Both the position numbers and the translations under genes were made by a program. Shown piece after piece: positions 50,904-60,100 of a DNA stretch of 64,000 bases. Source of the DNA: Mycobacterium yunnanensis (GTDB lineage: Bacteria; Actinomycetota; Actinomycetes; Mycobacteriales; Mycobacteriaceae); NCBI RefSeq assembly GCF_025823185.1, contig NZ_JACKVK010000022.1, positions 124,001 through 188,000 of the forward strand. Reading direction: 5' to 3'. The notes under the pieces were generated by a model, which was not told the origin of the DNA, searched no databases, and saw only the letters and a program-made list of their open reading frames with translations. Numbering within the stretch: the first letter of the stretch is position 1; each line of letters opens with the position of its first letter.

Positions 50904-51473
50904 TCAGCGCGGCGGCGTCTGCTGGCGCAGCCGGCAGTCGGACTTCATCGACAGCACCGTCGCCGCGGCCGTCCCAAATCGCACCTCGACGCCCTCGGGT
51001 CCGGTGACGACGAGCTCGTGATCAGCGGGCCGGTCGGCGAGCGGCCGCACCGTGGTGGCACCAACCCCGGCGGCGGCGTCCACCACGATCCGGACCGTTC
51101 TCGGCCACACGGCATCGGGAGTGCGACCGCTGAACACCGCGAATACGTACGCCTGAACGCCCTTGGTGTGGAGGAACTCTCCGCCACAGCCTCGCCAGCT
51201 GTTCTCCTCCACGTGCCACGTCAGCCCGGGGACGAGGGCGGCGATGCGATTGGCCGCGTCGGTCACGGCGGCCAGGTACTGCTGCTGGGCCGCCTCGAAC
51301 GGCGGGCGGTCGCGCAAAGTAGCGTCTGGATCCCGTGGTGGGGCCACGGTAGTGCTGGACGTGGCGGCCGGCTGGCCGGGCGTCGTGGCGCCGCATCCGA
51401 CCAGGGCCGCGGCGCACAGCATCGCCACCAAGACCACCCGACCACGCGACCTACGATCCGCGGACGGGCTCAT
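50904..51473 (-). CDS. LppA/LppV-like secreted lipoprotein
   Basis: 189 residues. The signal peptide ends in the lipobox ALVGC (Cys about residue 27), so the protein is anchored to the outer face of the membrane. The mature part, after a Pro/Thr-rich linker, has WHVEENSWRGCGGEF and a C-terminal MKSDCRL with two Cys that may pair. This is the mycobacterial LppA family, of unknown function. It is a single-gene unit next to the YoaK-like gene. Confidence 0.85.
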   Translation of the reverse strand: MSPSADRRSRGRVVLVAMLCAAALVGCGATTPGQPAATSSTTVAPPRDPDATLRDRPPFEAAQQQYLAAVTDAANRIAALVPGLTWHVEENSWRGCGGEFLHTKGVQAYVFAVFSGRTPDAVWPRTVRIVVDAAAGVGATTVRPLADRPADHELVVTGPEGVEVRFGTAAATVLSMKSDCRLRQQTPPR

Positions 51474-51482
51474 GATGGGAGC

Positions 51483-52241
51483 CTAGCGGCGTGGTTGCCC
51501 GGCCGGGATCACCACTGTGGGCGGAGCGTCGGGAGCGGCGTCCGGTTGCGGCGCAGCGTCATTCAGCACCAGCGGGCTGGTCGGCCTCAGCAGCGTCATC
51601 ACGAGCGCGACTGCGGCCAGGGCTCCGGCCAGCGCGGCGGGAGCCAAGAATGCCTGCTCGCCATATGTGTGTTGGAGAACCCCGCCGAAGATGGCACCCG
51701 CGGTGAGACCCGCCCACAGCGGACCCTGAATCCAGAACGACGGCGCAGGCTTGTGGAGCAGGATGTTGGCCAACCCGGCACCGAACCGGATCACCGTGCC
51801 CGTCACGTAGGTCAGCGCCATGCTGCGCCCAGCGTCGTCCTGCAGGGTGGCGTTCTGCAGGCCGAGGGCCAGGACGACGGGATAGGCGTGCAGCGGCACC
51901 GCGTCCGGTCCCTGCGGCATGAGCAGACCGAGGGTGAGCAGCAGCGCGGTGATGACCAGCAAGGTGGACAGTCGCCACCGGCCCGACCACGCCGCGACCA
52001 GGGTGCCGAGGAAGGCCCCCAAGCAGAACACCGCGATGACCGAGCCGAAGCGGGCCACGCCGACCCAGTCCAAGGAGCTGGCGGCCTCGCCGAAGCGGGT
52101 GGTGTTGCCGCTCATGAACGACATGAACAACTGGCCGTACTCCAGGAAACCGATGGTGTCGGCGACGCCGGCCACCACGGCGAGACTGACGGCGAAGAAG
52201 TTCCTCGTCGTGTCATCGGCCGGAAACGCCTTGCTTGCCAT
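51483..52241 (-). CDS. YoaK/DUF1275-family membrane protein
   Basis: 252 residues with six to seven membrane helices. Typical family stretches: VAGVADTIGFLEYGQLFMSFMSGNTT split near residues 23-48 and ALTYVTGTVIRFGAGL (about 143-158). The function of the family is unknown. Some are induced by stress. The ATG at 52241 is preceded by GAAGAGGA. The C-terminal tail is Pro/Ala-rich and cytosolic. It is not obviously linked to neighbours. Confidence 0.83.
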   Translation of the reverse strand: MASKAFPADDTTRNFFAVSLAVVAGVADTIGFLEYGQLFMSFMSGNTTRFGEAASSLDWVGVARFGSVIAVFCLGAFLGTLVAAWSGRWRLSTLLVITALLLTLGLLMPQGPDAVPLHAYPVVLALGLQNATLQDDAGRSMALTYVTGTVIRFGAGLANILLHKPAPSFWIQGPLWAGLTAGAIFGGVLQHTYGEQAFLAPAALAGALAAVALVMTLLRPTSPLVLNDAAPQPDAAPDAPPTVVIPAGQPRR

Positions 52242-52410
52242 GGTGTCCTCTTCGTAAAGACGTGCGGGCACGCAGTGGCGTGAGTCACGATAACGAGCGC
52301 TGGAAGCGACGCGTCGTCGCGCCTGACCCTCTGTAACCGGTGTCGCCCGGATCGAAACACATAGTGGCGCACGACATTTGACGCCGGCGCCAATTGTGCT
52401 GAACGCAAAC

Positions 52411-52437
52411 GTCCCCGCACGCATGACGTGCGGGGAC
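52411..52437 (-). terminator. Terminator of the APC permease transcript
   Basis: GTCCCCGCACG (52411-52421) pairs with CGTGCGGGGAC (52427-52437), loop CATGA. In the leftward direction it is followed by GTTTGCG. It lies 17 bases after the permease stop. Confidence 0.8.
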
Positions 52438-52453
52438 CTCGACGGGCGTCGTG

Positions 52454-54052
52454 TCAGGCGTCGGTGCGCTCGTGCGCGTCCTCCATGACGGTGCGACCAA
52501 TCTCCGCGTATACGGTCGGCTTGGCGGTGCGCAACCACACCGCGTAGGCGAGACCGATCAGGAATACCGCCAGGATCATGTACGGAGCCGCCTTGAAGAC
52601 GTCGGACTTCGCCGCGAGCCCGGCCGCGAATTCGCGGTTGTCCCACAGCAACCAGACCACGTACAGCATCGCCACACCGCCGACGAGCGGGCACAGCAGC
52701 GTGGTGACCACGTTGCCCCGGTGGGTCTTCTTGACCCAGAAGAACCAGATGACCGCCGCCGAACAGATCGCCTGAACCAGCAGGATCGCCGCGGTGCCGA
52801 TCAACGCCAGCAGGCCGTAGACGTTGACGTAGGGCACCAGGGCGGGCGTGTCGACCGGCGTGCCGTCGGCGTCGGGCACCTGGACCGCGGTGAAGAACGC
52901 GAATGCCAGCACGATCAGCAGCGTGATCACGCTCTGGATGGTCGAGGCGATGTACGGCGAACCGTGCGTGGGGTGCGTGCCGCCGACGGTCGACTTGATC
53001 TTCTCCGACGGCATCTCACGGCCCAGTGCGTAGAGGTAGCGCGACGCCGCGTTGTGGAAGGCCAGCGCGCAGGCGAAGGATCCGATGACCAGGAGCGCCT
53101 TGTAGACGTCGAGCAGCACGCCGCCCAGATTGGCCTGCACCAGATTGAAGAACAGGTCGAGAGGCGATGCGCTGATGGAGGTCTCGACGGAGGTCTTCGC
53201 GCCGTTGCCGGCGATCACCATGGCCGAGATGAACGTGTAGAACAGGCCGAGGCCGACGACGGCGATGATGGTCGCCCTCGGGATGATCTTCTTGGGATTG
53301 CGCGACTCCTCGCCGTAGACCGCGGTGGTCTCGAAGCCAACCCACGACCAGAACGCGAAGAACAATCCGATGGCCATCGACCCCGCTGCGGCTGCGGTGC
53401 CGAACGCGCCCGCCGGCAAACTCTCGAAGGCGTTGTTCAGCAATACCGTCTGGTCGAGCATCAGACCGTCGGGACCGCCGCCGGAGAAGATCACCGAGAA
53501 CGCGAGCGCCAGCAGGATGAGCACCTCGGCGGTGAGCGTGACGCCGAGAATGGCTGCGGTCAAACTGATGTCGAAGTAGCACAGGACGGCGATGGCGACG
53601 ATCGCGACGACGGCGATCAGGAGCCACGGCACGTCGACGTTGAAGATCGTCTTGAGGGCGTCGTTGGCGAAGTACGCACAGCCACCGATCAACGAACCCT
53701 CGAACACGACGTAGGCAAACGTGGCGAGCATGCCACTGGCCATGCCCCAGGTCTGGCCGAGGCCGTGGGAGATGAAGCCGTAGAAGGCTCCGGTGGTGGT
53801 GATGTGCCGGGCCATCGCGACGTACCCGAGCGCGAACAGCGTCAGGATGATCGTCGCGAACAGGAAGCCGGCCGGGGCGCCGAGCCCGTTGCCGAATCCG
53901 ACGGCAATGGGCACGTTGCCGGTCATGGCGGTGATCGGGGCGGCGTTGGCCACGGCCATGAAGATGACCGCGACGATGCCGATGGATCCCTTCTTCAGGC
54001 CGTTGGCCCGGGCTGCTGCCGGGTCGTCGGTAGTTGCGGAATCGGCACCCAT
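52454..54052 (-). CDS. APC-superfamily amino acid/polyamine permease
   Basis: 532 residues with about 12 transmembrane helices. The first helix has the APC start IGIVAVIFMAVANAAPITAMTG split near residues 25-46, and helix 6 the FFAFWSWVGFETTAVYGEESRNPKKIIP segment split around 245-272, characteristic of APC transporters. It imports an amino acid, polyamine or similar cation. Next to the carboxylase locus it might supply guanidino compounds, but it is in a separate leftward unit and lacks the CTGTC operator. The ATG at 54052 follows GGAGG. Confidence 0.88.
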   Translation of the reverse strand: MGADSATTDDPAAARANGLKKGSIGIVAVIFMAVANAAPITAMTGNVPIAVGFGNGLGAPAGFLFATIILTLFALGYVAMARHITTTGAFYGFISHGLGQTWGMASGMLATFAYVVFEGSLIGGCAYFANDALKTIFNVDVPWLLIAVVAIVAIAVLCYFDISLTAAILGVTLTAEVLILLALAFSVIFSGGGPDGLMLDQTVLLNNAFESLPAGAFGTAAAAGSMAIGLFFAFWSWVGFETTAVYGEESRNPKKIIPRATIIAVVGLGLFYTFISAMVIAGNGAKTSVETSISASPLDLFFNLVQANLGGVLLDVYKALLVIGSFACALAFHNAASRYLYALGREMPSEKIKSTVGGTHPTHGSPYIASTIQSVITLLIVLAFAFFTAVQVPDADGTPVDTPALVPYVNVYGLLALIGTAAILLVQAICSAAVIWFFWVKKTHRGNVVTTLLCPLVGGVAMLYVVWLLWDNREFAAGLAAKSDVFKAAPYMILAVFLIGLAYAVWLRTAKPTVYAEIGRTVMEDAHERTDA

Positions 54053-54226
54053 GTGGGCCTCCAGCTTCGGATTCAGTGCGAAATCGGGTCCGCGGGTCTG
54101 CGGTCTGTTCCAGAGCGTCGCACCAACACCTGCATCCGACAAGTCGAACGGCAACATTCGCGTCGATTCGCGTTTGGGGCGTCCCGCCGTCGGTCTGCGC
54201 GCCCCGTACCTGGTCGGAGACGCAAA

Positions 54227-54257
54227 ACGGCCCAGACCCGTGATGGGTCTGGGCCGT
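54227..54257 (-). terminator. Terminator of the alcohol dehydrogenase gene
   Basis: ACGGCCCAGACCC (54227-54239) pairs with GGGTCTGGGCCGT (54245-54257), 13 bp perfect. In the leftward direction it is followed by TTTTGCG, so it is a classical Rho-independent terminator 10 bases after the adhC stop. Confidence 0.9.
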
Positions 54258-54267
54258 CGTGTGTTTG

Positions 54268-55314
54268 CTACAGCGTCGCGGTGTCGATCACGAAGCGGTA
54301 CCGCACGTCGCTGGCGAGGACGCGCTCGTAGGCCTCGTTGACGTAGTCGGCACCGATGACCTCGATCTCGGGCAGAACGTCGTGTTCGGCGCAGAAGTCC
54401 AGCATCTGCTGGGTCTCCGGAATGCCACCGATCATGGAACCCGCCAGGCTGCGCCGCATTCCGGCGAGCGGGAAGGGGGGCACCTCCATGGCGTGCTCGG
54501 GCATGCCGAGTTCGACGAGCGTGCCGTCGACCGCGAGCAGGCCGAGGTAGGCGCCCAAGTCCAGGTTGGCGGACACGGTGTTGAGGATCAGGTCGAACTT
54601 GCCCGCCAGCTTGGTGAAGGTGTCCGGGTCGCTGGTCGCGTAGTACTCGTTCGCGCCGAGGCGCAGCCCGTCCTCCATCTTCTTCAGCGACTGGCTCAGA
54701 ACCGTGACCTCGGCGCCCATCGCGTGCGCGAGCTTGACGCCGACGTGGCCGAGCCCACCGAGCCCGATGATGGCGACCTTCTTGCCGGGGCCCGCGCCCC
54801 AGTGGTGCAGCGGGGAGAACAGGGTGATACCCGCACAGAGCAGCGGAGCCGCCTGGTCGAGCGGCATTCCGTCGGGGATGTTCAGCACGTAGTTCTCGTC
54901 GACGACGGTCGCCTGGCTGTAACCGCCGTAGGTGGGGGTGCCGTCCTTGCCGATGGCGTTGTAGGTGCCGACCATGCCGCCACCGGTGCAGTACTGCTGA
55001 AGGCCCTTCTTGCAGTTCTCGCACTCACGGCAGGAGTCGACGAAGCAGCCGACGCCGACGTGGTCGCCCACCTTGAACTTGGTGACCTCGGAACCCACCT
55101 CGGTGACGACGCCGGCGAGTTCGTGCCCGGCCACGACGGGGTAGTTGGGCTGTCCCCACTCGCCCTTCACTGTGTGGATGTCACTGTGGCAAATGCCGGC
55201 GAACTTGATGTCGAATGCCACGTCGTGCGGACCGACGTCGCGGCGCTCGATGGTGGTCGGGGTGAGCGGTTCGGTCGCCGAGGTGGCTGCGATGGCTTTA
55301 ACGGTCGTGGTCAT
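54268..55314 (-). CDS. adhC: Zinc-dependent NADP alcohol dehydrogenase AdhC
   Basis: 348 residues. Catalytic zinc ligands are in GICHSDIH and GHELAGVV (about residues 40-65); the structural zinc is held by four Cys in CRECENCKKGLQQYC (about 96-111). Rossmann motif GLGGLGHVGVKLA is at about 185. This is the cinnamyl-alcohol/aldehyde reductase subgroup with Rv3045. It interconverts aldehydes and alcohols with NADP(H). The ATG has GAAGAGAA upstream and reads away from the carboxylase operon. Confidence 0.93.
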   Translation of the reverse strand: MTTTVKAIAATSATEPLTPTTIERRDVGPHDVAFDIKFAGICHSDIHTVKGEWGQPNYPVVAGHELAGVVTEVGSEVTKFKVGDHVGVGCFVDSCRECENCKKGLQQYCTGGGMVGTYNAIGKDGTPTYGGYSQATVVDENYVLNIPDGMPLDQAAPLLCAGITLFSPLHHWGAGPGKKVAIIGLGGLGHVGVKLAHAMGAEVTVLSQSLKKMEDGLRLGANEYYATSDPDTFTKLAGKFDLILNTVSANLDLGAYLGLLAVDGTLVELGMPEHAMEVPPFPLAGMRRSLAGSMIGGIPETQQMLDFCAEHDVLPEIEVIGADYVNEAYERVLASDVRYRFVIDTATL

Positions 55315-55515
55315 GTTCTCTTCGTACCCTCTTGTCGTCTTGTCGAAGCTGTCGCCGCCGCCACACGTACGGCGGCACGAAAAATGGGCGCGCCATTGCG
55401 CCCCCGAGGAATCCCAACCCGGGCTGGCGGTGAATTAATCCCCGATCCCGCGATCTAACCAGCCCACCGGGGTGACCTCGCACCCGTCACACGGCGGACA
55501 CGCGCGAAGCGTGTT

Positions 55516-55553
55516 GTTAACCCGCCGACCGCCATCGGTTACACCGCGGCAAC
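55516..55553 (+). promoter_or_regulatory. GlnR-like nitrogen-control boxes (four half-sites at 11-bp period)
   Basis: GTTAA (55516), GACCG (55527), GTTAC (55538) and GCAAC (55549) recur exactly every 11 bases. They follow the actinobacterial GlnR pattern GTnAC-N6-GnAAC repeated twice. The downstream pair fits best. GlnR would activate the operon under nitrogen limitation. Confidence 0.6.
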
Positions 55554-55578
55554 CATCGACGGCGGCCGGGCGAGAAAA

Positions 55579-55592
55579 CTGTCATCTGACAG
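55579..55592. promoter_or_regulatory. CTGTC-N4-GACAG operator, carboxylase operon
   Basis: CTGTCATCTGACAG is an inverted repeat with 5-6 base arms, 44 bases before the operon start. The same CTGTC-N4-GACAG occurs before the TetR gene at 63284 and the ABC transporter at 63381, so it is the probable site of that TetR protein. Confidence 0.75.
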
Positions 55593-55635
55593 ATATGTCG
55601 GTCGAGGACCGACGTCGAGAGCCCCTGGAGCAACC

Positions 55636-56517
55636 GTGACCAGCGACGTGCGTGATTCACCTCCCGCCGACAACCCGGATACCGCCACCACCGCGGGCGC
55701 CAAGGCGCACGCGAGGGCGCAGCACGGCCGCACCGCCGACGCCATGCGCCACGTACCCGCGACCAGCAGCCCGACGCCCCCTGACGGAGTGCCGGCCGAC
55801 TGCTTGACGTGGTCGGAAACCGTTGCACCGGGCGGATATACGACCGCCGTTCTCGCACGCGGCACCCGCATCAGGTTGACCGACCTCGAGGGTGACGCGT
55901 GTGCACACGTGCTGATCCACCGGGCCGACGGTCCGCACGAGCGCCTCAACGTGGCCGACACCGTCAAGGTGCCGTGGCAGGCCTACCTCGGAACCGGACA
56001 TCCCGTGCTCAGCGGGTTCGGCCGGGTGTTGGCCACCGTCGTGGCCGACACCTCGGGCAGGCACGACGCGCTCGCGGGCACCACCACCCGTCACGGCAAC
56101 GACGAGCGTTTCGGCGCAGGAGCACCGGAATCGGCGTCACCGGCGGGCCGGGAACTGCTGCTGCTCGCGGCGCTGAAGAACGGTCTCGGGCCACGCGACG
56201 TGGTGCCGTCGGTGTCGTTCTTCAAGGGGGTGCGGGTCGACGCGGACGGCACGTTCGACTGGCAGGGCTCTGCCGGCCCCGGCACCCACGTCGACCTGCT
56301 GTTGCACGTCGACGCGATCGTGTCCTTGGCCAACACCGCCCACCCGCTGGATCCACGACCGGCCTTCACGTGCTCGGCGCTGCGGATGCACGCCTGGCCC
56401 GCCGTCGACGACCTGCACCACCTGCTGGCCGGGGACCTCGTGGGACCACTGCGCCCCGAGCACCGGCAAGCCGCTGCCAACACCGACGCCGACCTGCTCG
56501 CCCGAGGAGTGCTGTGA
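55636..56517 (+). CDS. DUF1989 urea-carboxylase-associated protein (UCA2 type)
   Basis: 293 residues from a GTG. After a poorly conserved 55-residue N-terminus comes the DUF1989 fold: SETVAPGGYTTAVLARGTRIRL, DACAHVLIH, then VPSVSFFKGVRVDADGTF and a C-terminal RPAFTCSALRMHAW, all split as listed. In Pseudomonas syringae such a pair forms the carboxyguanidine deiminase CgdAB, converting carboxyguanidine to allophanate. This gene and the next would be that pair here, by inference. It overlaps the next gene by 4 bases. Confidence 0.85.
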   Translation: MTSDVRDSPPADNPDTATTAGAKAHARAQHGRTADAMRHVPATSSPTPPDGVPADCLTWSETVAPGGYTTAVLARGTRIRLTDLEGDACAHVLIHRADGPHERLNVADTVKVPWQAYLGTGHPVLSGFGRVLATVVADTSGRHDALAGTTTRHGNDERFGAGAPESASPAGRELLLLAALKNGLGPRDVVPSVSFFKGVRVDADGTFDWQGSAGPGTHVDLLLHVDAIVSLANTAHPLDPRPAFTCSALRMHAWPAVDDLHHLLAGDLVGPLRPEHRQAAANTDADLLARGVL

Positions 56518-57173
56518 ACGCCCCGACCGCCGCCGACCACGCCGCGCTGGTGCCCGGCGCCCCGATCTTGGACGAACACGTCGACGCGCGCGCCGCCTGG
56601 TCGGCCGTGGTCGCCGCGGGTGACGTGCTGACGATCGTCGACCTCGCGGGCAACCAGGCGGTGGACTGCCTGCTCTACTCCGCGGCCGACACCAGCGTGC
56701 GCTACAGCGCCTCGGAGACCGTCGCGCGCCAGGGCGGGATCGTGCTGACCACCGGGTCGATCCTGCGGGCCGACACCGGCGCCGCCTTGATGACGGTGGT
56801 GGGCGACGAGGTCGGCGTGCACGACACCCTCGGCGGTGCGTGCTCCAAGGAGTCCAACACGCTGCGCTACGGGCAGCACACGCGCGCCCAGCACGGCTGC
56901 ATGGAGAACTTCCTGCTCGAAGGCTCCCGGCATGGGCTCGGCGCCAAAGACCTTGCCAGCAACATCAACTGGTTCATGAACGTGCCGGTGGACCCCGACG
57001 GCGCCCTGGGCATCGTCGACGGGTTGTCCGCACCGGGCAAGCGCGTGGCCTTGCGCGCCGAGGTCGACGTGCTGGTGCTCGTCTCGAATTGCCCGCAGAT
57101 CAACAACCCCTGCAACGCGTTCGATCCGACGCCGGTCCGCATGATCGTCACCCGGCCGGGGCAGGCGGCGTGA
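56514..57173 (+). CDS. DUF1989 urea-carboxylase-associated protein (UCA1 type)
   Basis: 219 residues. Landmarks: GNQAVDCLLYSAADTSVRYSASET split near residues 44-67, HDTLGGACSKESNTLRYG (about 104-121), then QHGCMENFL and the C-terminal NCPQINNPCNAFDPTPVR. The conserved Cys/His positions suggest a metal-bound active site shared with the preceding protein. Both are probably subunits of a carboxyguanidine deiminase. GTG start overlaps the upstream stop and its own stop overlaps the carboxylase start. Confidence 0.87.
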   Translation: MNAPTAADHAALVPGAPILDEHVDARAAWSAVVAAGDVLTIVDLAGNQAVDCLLYSAADTSVRYSASETVARQGGIVLTTGSILRADTGAALMTVVGDEVGVHDTLGGACSKESNTLRYGQHTRAQHGCMENFLLEGSRHGLGAKDLASNINWFMNVPVDPDGALGIVDGLSAPGKRVALRAEVDVLVLVSNCPQINNPCNAFDPTPVRMIVTRPGQAA

Positions 57174-60100
57174 CCGACAGCGTCCTGATCGCCAACCGCG
57201 GCGAGATCGCCGTCCGCCTGGTGCGCTCCGCGAAGCTGCTCGGCCTTCGCACCGTCGCGGTGTTCTCCGACGCCGACCGGGGCGCGCCTCACGTGCGCCT
57301 CGCCGACGACGCCGTCCGGCTGGGGCCCTCTGCGCCCAGCGAGAGTTACCTGCGCGTGGACGCGCTCGTCGCCGCGGCGACGGCGACCGGCGCAGACATG
57401 ATCCATCCGGGCTACGGATTCCTGTCCGAGGACGCCGATTTCGCCACCGCGGTCGAAGCCGCCGGCATGGCGTTCGTCGGCCCGACACCGCAGCAACTCC
57501 GCATCTTCGGGACGAAGCACACCGCCCGCGCGGCGGCCCGGGCCGCCGGGGTGCCCGTGTTCCCCGGCTCGGAACTGCTCGACGACGCCGCGGCCGCCCG
57601 CGCGGCTGCCGCCGACGTCGGCTACCCCGTGATGCTCAAGGCAACCGGCGGTGGCGGCGGCATCGGCATGCAGGTGTGCCGCGACGACGCCGAGCTCAAG
57701 GCCGCCTTCGACCGCGTGTCACGTCTGGCCGCCCGCAGCTTCGGCTCCGCGGGTGTCTTCGTCGAACGCTTCGTCGACGACGCCCGCCACGTCGAGGTGC
57801 AGATCTTCGGCGACGGCACCGGGAGCGTGGTGTCCCTTGGTGACCGGGACTGCTCCCTTCAGCGACGCAACCAGAAGGTGATCGAGGAGGCGCCCGCGCC
57901 CGCACTGCCCGAAGCGGTTCGGCAACAACTTCATTCGTCGTCCCGCGCGCTGGCCGCGTCGGTCGCCTACCGCTCGGCGGGCACGGTGGAGTTCGTCTAC
58001 GACCCGCGGCGCGAAGAGGCGTCCTTCCTAGAGGTCAACGCGCGTCTGCAGGTCGAACATCCGGTGACCGAGGGTGTCACCGGGGTCGACCTGGCGGCGT
58101 GGATGTTCCGGCTCGCCCGCGGCGAAGACGACGTGCTGGCCCCATACCTGGAGCCGGGCACTCGGGAGGGTGCGGTTCCGGTGCGTGGGCATGCGGTGGA
58201 GGCGCGCGTGTACGCCGAGGACCCCTCCCGGGACTACCGTCCCAGCACCGGAACCGTTGTCGCCGTGAGCTTTCCGGAAGACGTCGCCGGGGATCCCGCA
58301 CCGCGGGTCGACACCTGGGTGGAACCGGGCACCGAGGTCACGGCGTCCTATGATCCGCTGCTGGCCAAGGTCGTGACCGTCGCCGACGACCGCGACGAGG
58401 CCCTCGACCGGCTCGGCAGGGCACTGAACGCCACCGTGCTGCACGGCATCGAGGTCAACATCGGACTGCTGCGTGCGGCGCTGACCCTCGACGACGTCCG
58501 AGCGGCCCGGCACCACACCGGCACTCTCGCCGGCGTCGTCGACCCCCGGCCCCGCATCACCGTCGAGACCCCCGGCCTGTCGACCACCGTGCAAGACCTG
58601 CCCGGGCGGGTCGGCCTGTGGAACGTCGGCGTGCCGCCGAGCGGGCCGATGGACGACCTCTCGTTCCGGTTGGGCAATCGGGCGCTCGGAAATGCCGAGG
58701 GCGCACCGGGTCTGGAGTGCACGGCAACCGGGCCCGCACTTCGCGTGACCCATCCGACCACCTTCTGCGTCACCGGTGCCGACTGCCCCGTCACGGTCGA
58801 CGGCGAGCCCGCGCCGATGTGGGAGCCGATCGAGGTGCCCGCCGGCGGCGTCCTGGCCGTCGGTGCGGCGGGGACCGCGGGACTGCGCACCTATGTACTC
58901 GTCGGCGGCGGGTTCGACGTACCGGCCTACCTCGGCAGTGCCTCGACCTTCACCCTCGGTCGCTTCGGCGGCCACGGTGGCCGTCACCTGGTCGTCGGCG
59001 ACGTGCTGCGGGCCGCCACGGTCGCACCCGTCGGACCGCCGTCCGCCGTCCCCGACCATCTCCGACCGGCCATGCCGTCGCGGTGGGAACTCGCCGTCAC
59101 CGAAGGCCCGCATGGTGCCCCGGAGTTCTTCACCCGCGATGACATGGACACGCTCGTGCAGGCCGACTACGTCGTGCACTTCAACTCGGCCCGCACGGGC
59201 ATCCGCTTGGAGGGGCCACGGCCCACGTGGGCGCGCCCCGACGGCGGTGAGGCGGGACTGCACCCGTCCAACATCCACGACACGCCGTACTCGGTGGGTG
59301 CGCTGGACTTCACCGGTGACACCCCGATCCTGCTGGGCCCCGACGGCCCCAGCCTCGGCGGCTTCGTCTGCCCGGTCACGGTCGTCACCGGCGACCGGTG
59401 GAAACTCGGCCAGCTGCGGCCGGGTGACACCGTCAGATTCGTCCCGGTCCGGGCGGCCGACGCGCCGTCGCGATCGGAGGTGGGCGTCGACCGCGGGGCC
59501 GCGACCGCCGAGGTACGTCGCACCCCGCGCGACGGCGACGACGGCGTGTTGCTCCGTCGCGAAGGAGGGGACGCGCCGTCGGTCACCTACCGACGCAGCG
59601 GTGACGACAACGTGCTCGTCGAGTACGGGGACATGGTGCTCGACCTCGCGTTGCGGGCCAGGGTGCACGCACTCGAGGAGCGCCTTGCCGCCAGCGCGGT
59701 GACAGGCATCGTCGACCTCACGCCGGGTATCAGATCCCTTCAGGTGCACCTGGATCCGGACGTGCTGCCCGTGCACCGGCTGATGGACCTGCTCGGCGAG
59801 CTGGAGGACGATCTGCCCGCCACGTCCGAACTGGTCGTGCCGAGCCGCTCGGTGCGGCTGCCGCTCAGCTGGGACGACCCCGCCACCCGCGAGGCCATCG
59901 CGCGCTACACCTCCGGCGTGCGCGACGACGCCCCGTGGTGCCCGTCCAACATCGAATTCATCCGCAGGATCAACGGATTGGCGTCTCAGGACGACGTCAT
60001 GGCGACGGTGTTCGCGGCGGAGTACCTGACCCTGGGCCTCGGCGACGTCTACCTCGGGGCGCCCGTAGCCACCCCGCTGGATCCGCGCCACCGGCTCGTC

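Larger units (their letters stand above)
55315..55635. promoter_or_regulatory. Divergent control region of adhC and the carboxylase operon
   Basis: The 321-base gap holds no gene. The half near adhC has only its ribosome site. The half near the operon carries four GlnR-like half-sites (55516-55553) and a CTGTC-N4-GACAG operator (55579-55592). The GTG at 55636 follows CTGGAG. The conserved pieces of a guanidine-I (ykkC) riboswitch were not found. Confidence 0.6.

Noticed and set aside
52451..54331. Plus-strand frame opposite the APC permease
   Set aside because: The minus strand encodes a 12-helix transporter with family motifs. The plus frame is low complexity.
55315..55635. Guanidine-I (ykkC) riboswitch before the DUF1989/carboxylase operon
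   Set aside because: I looked for its conserved purine-rich loops and the GGGAnAAAAGCCC-like closing segment and did not find them on the plus strand. A GAAAACTGTC stretch is explained better by the repeated operator.
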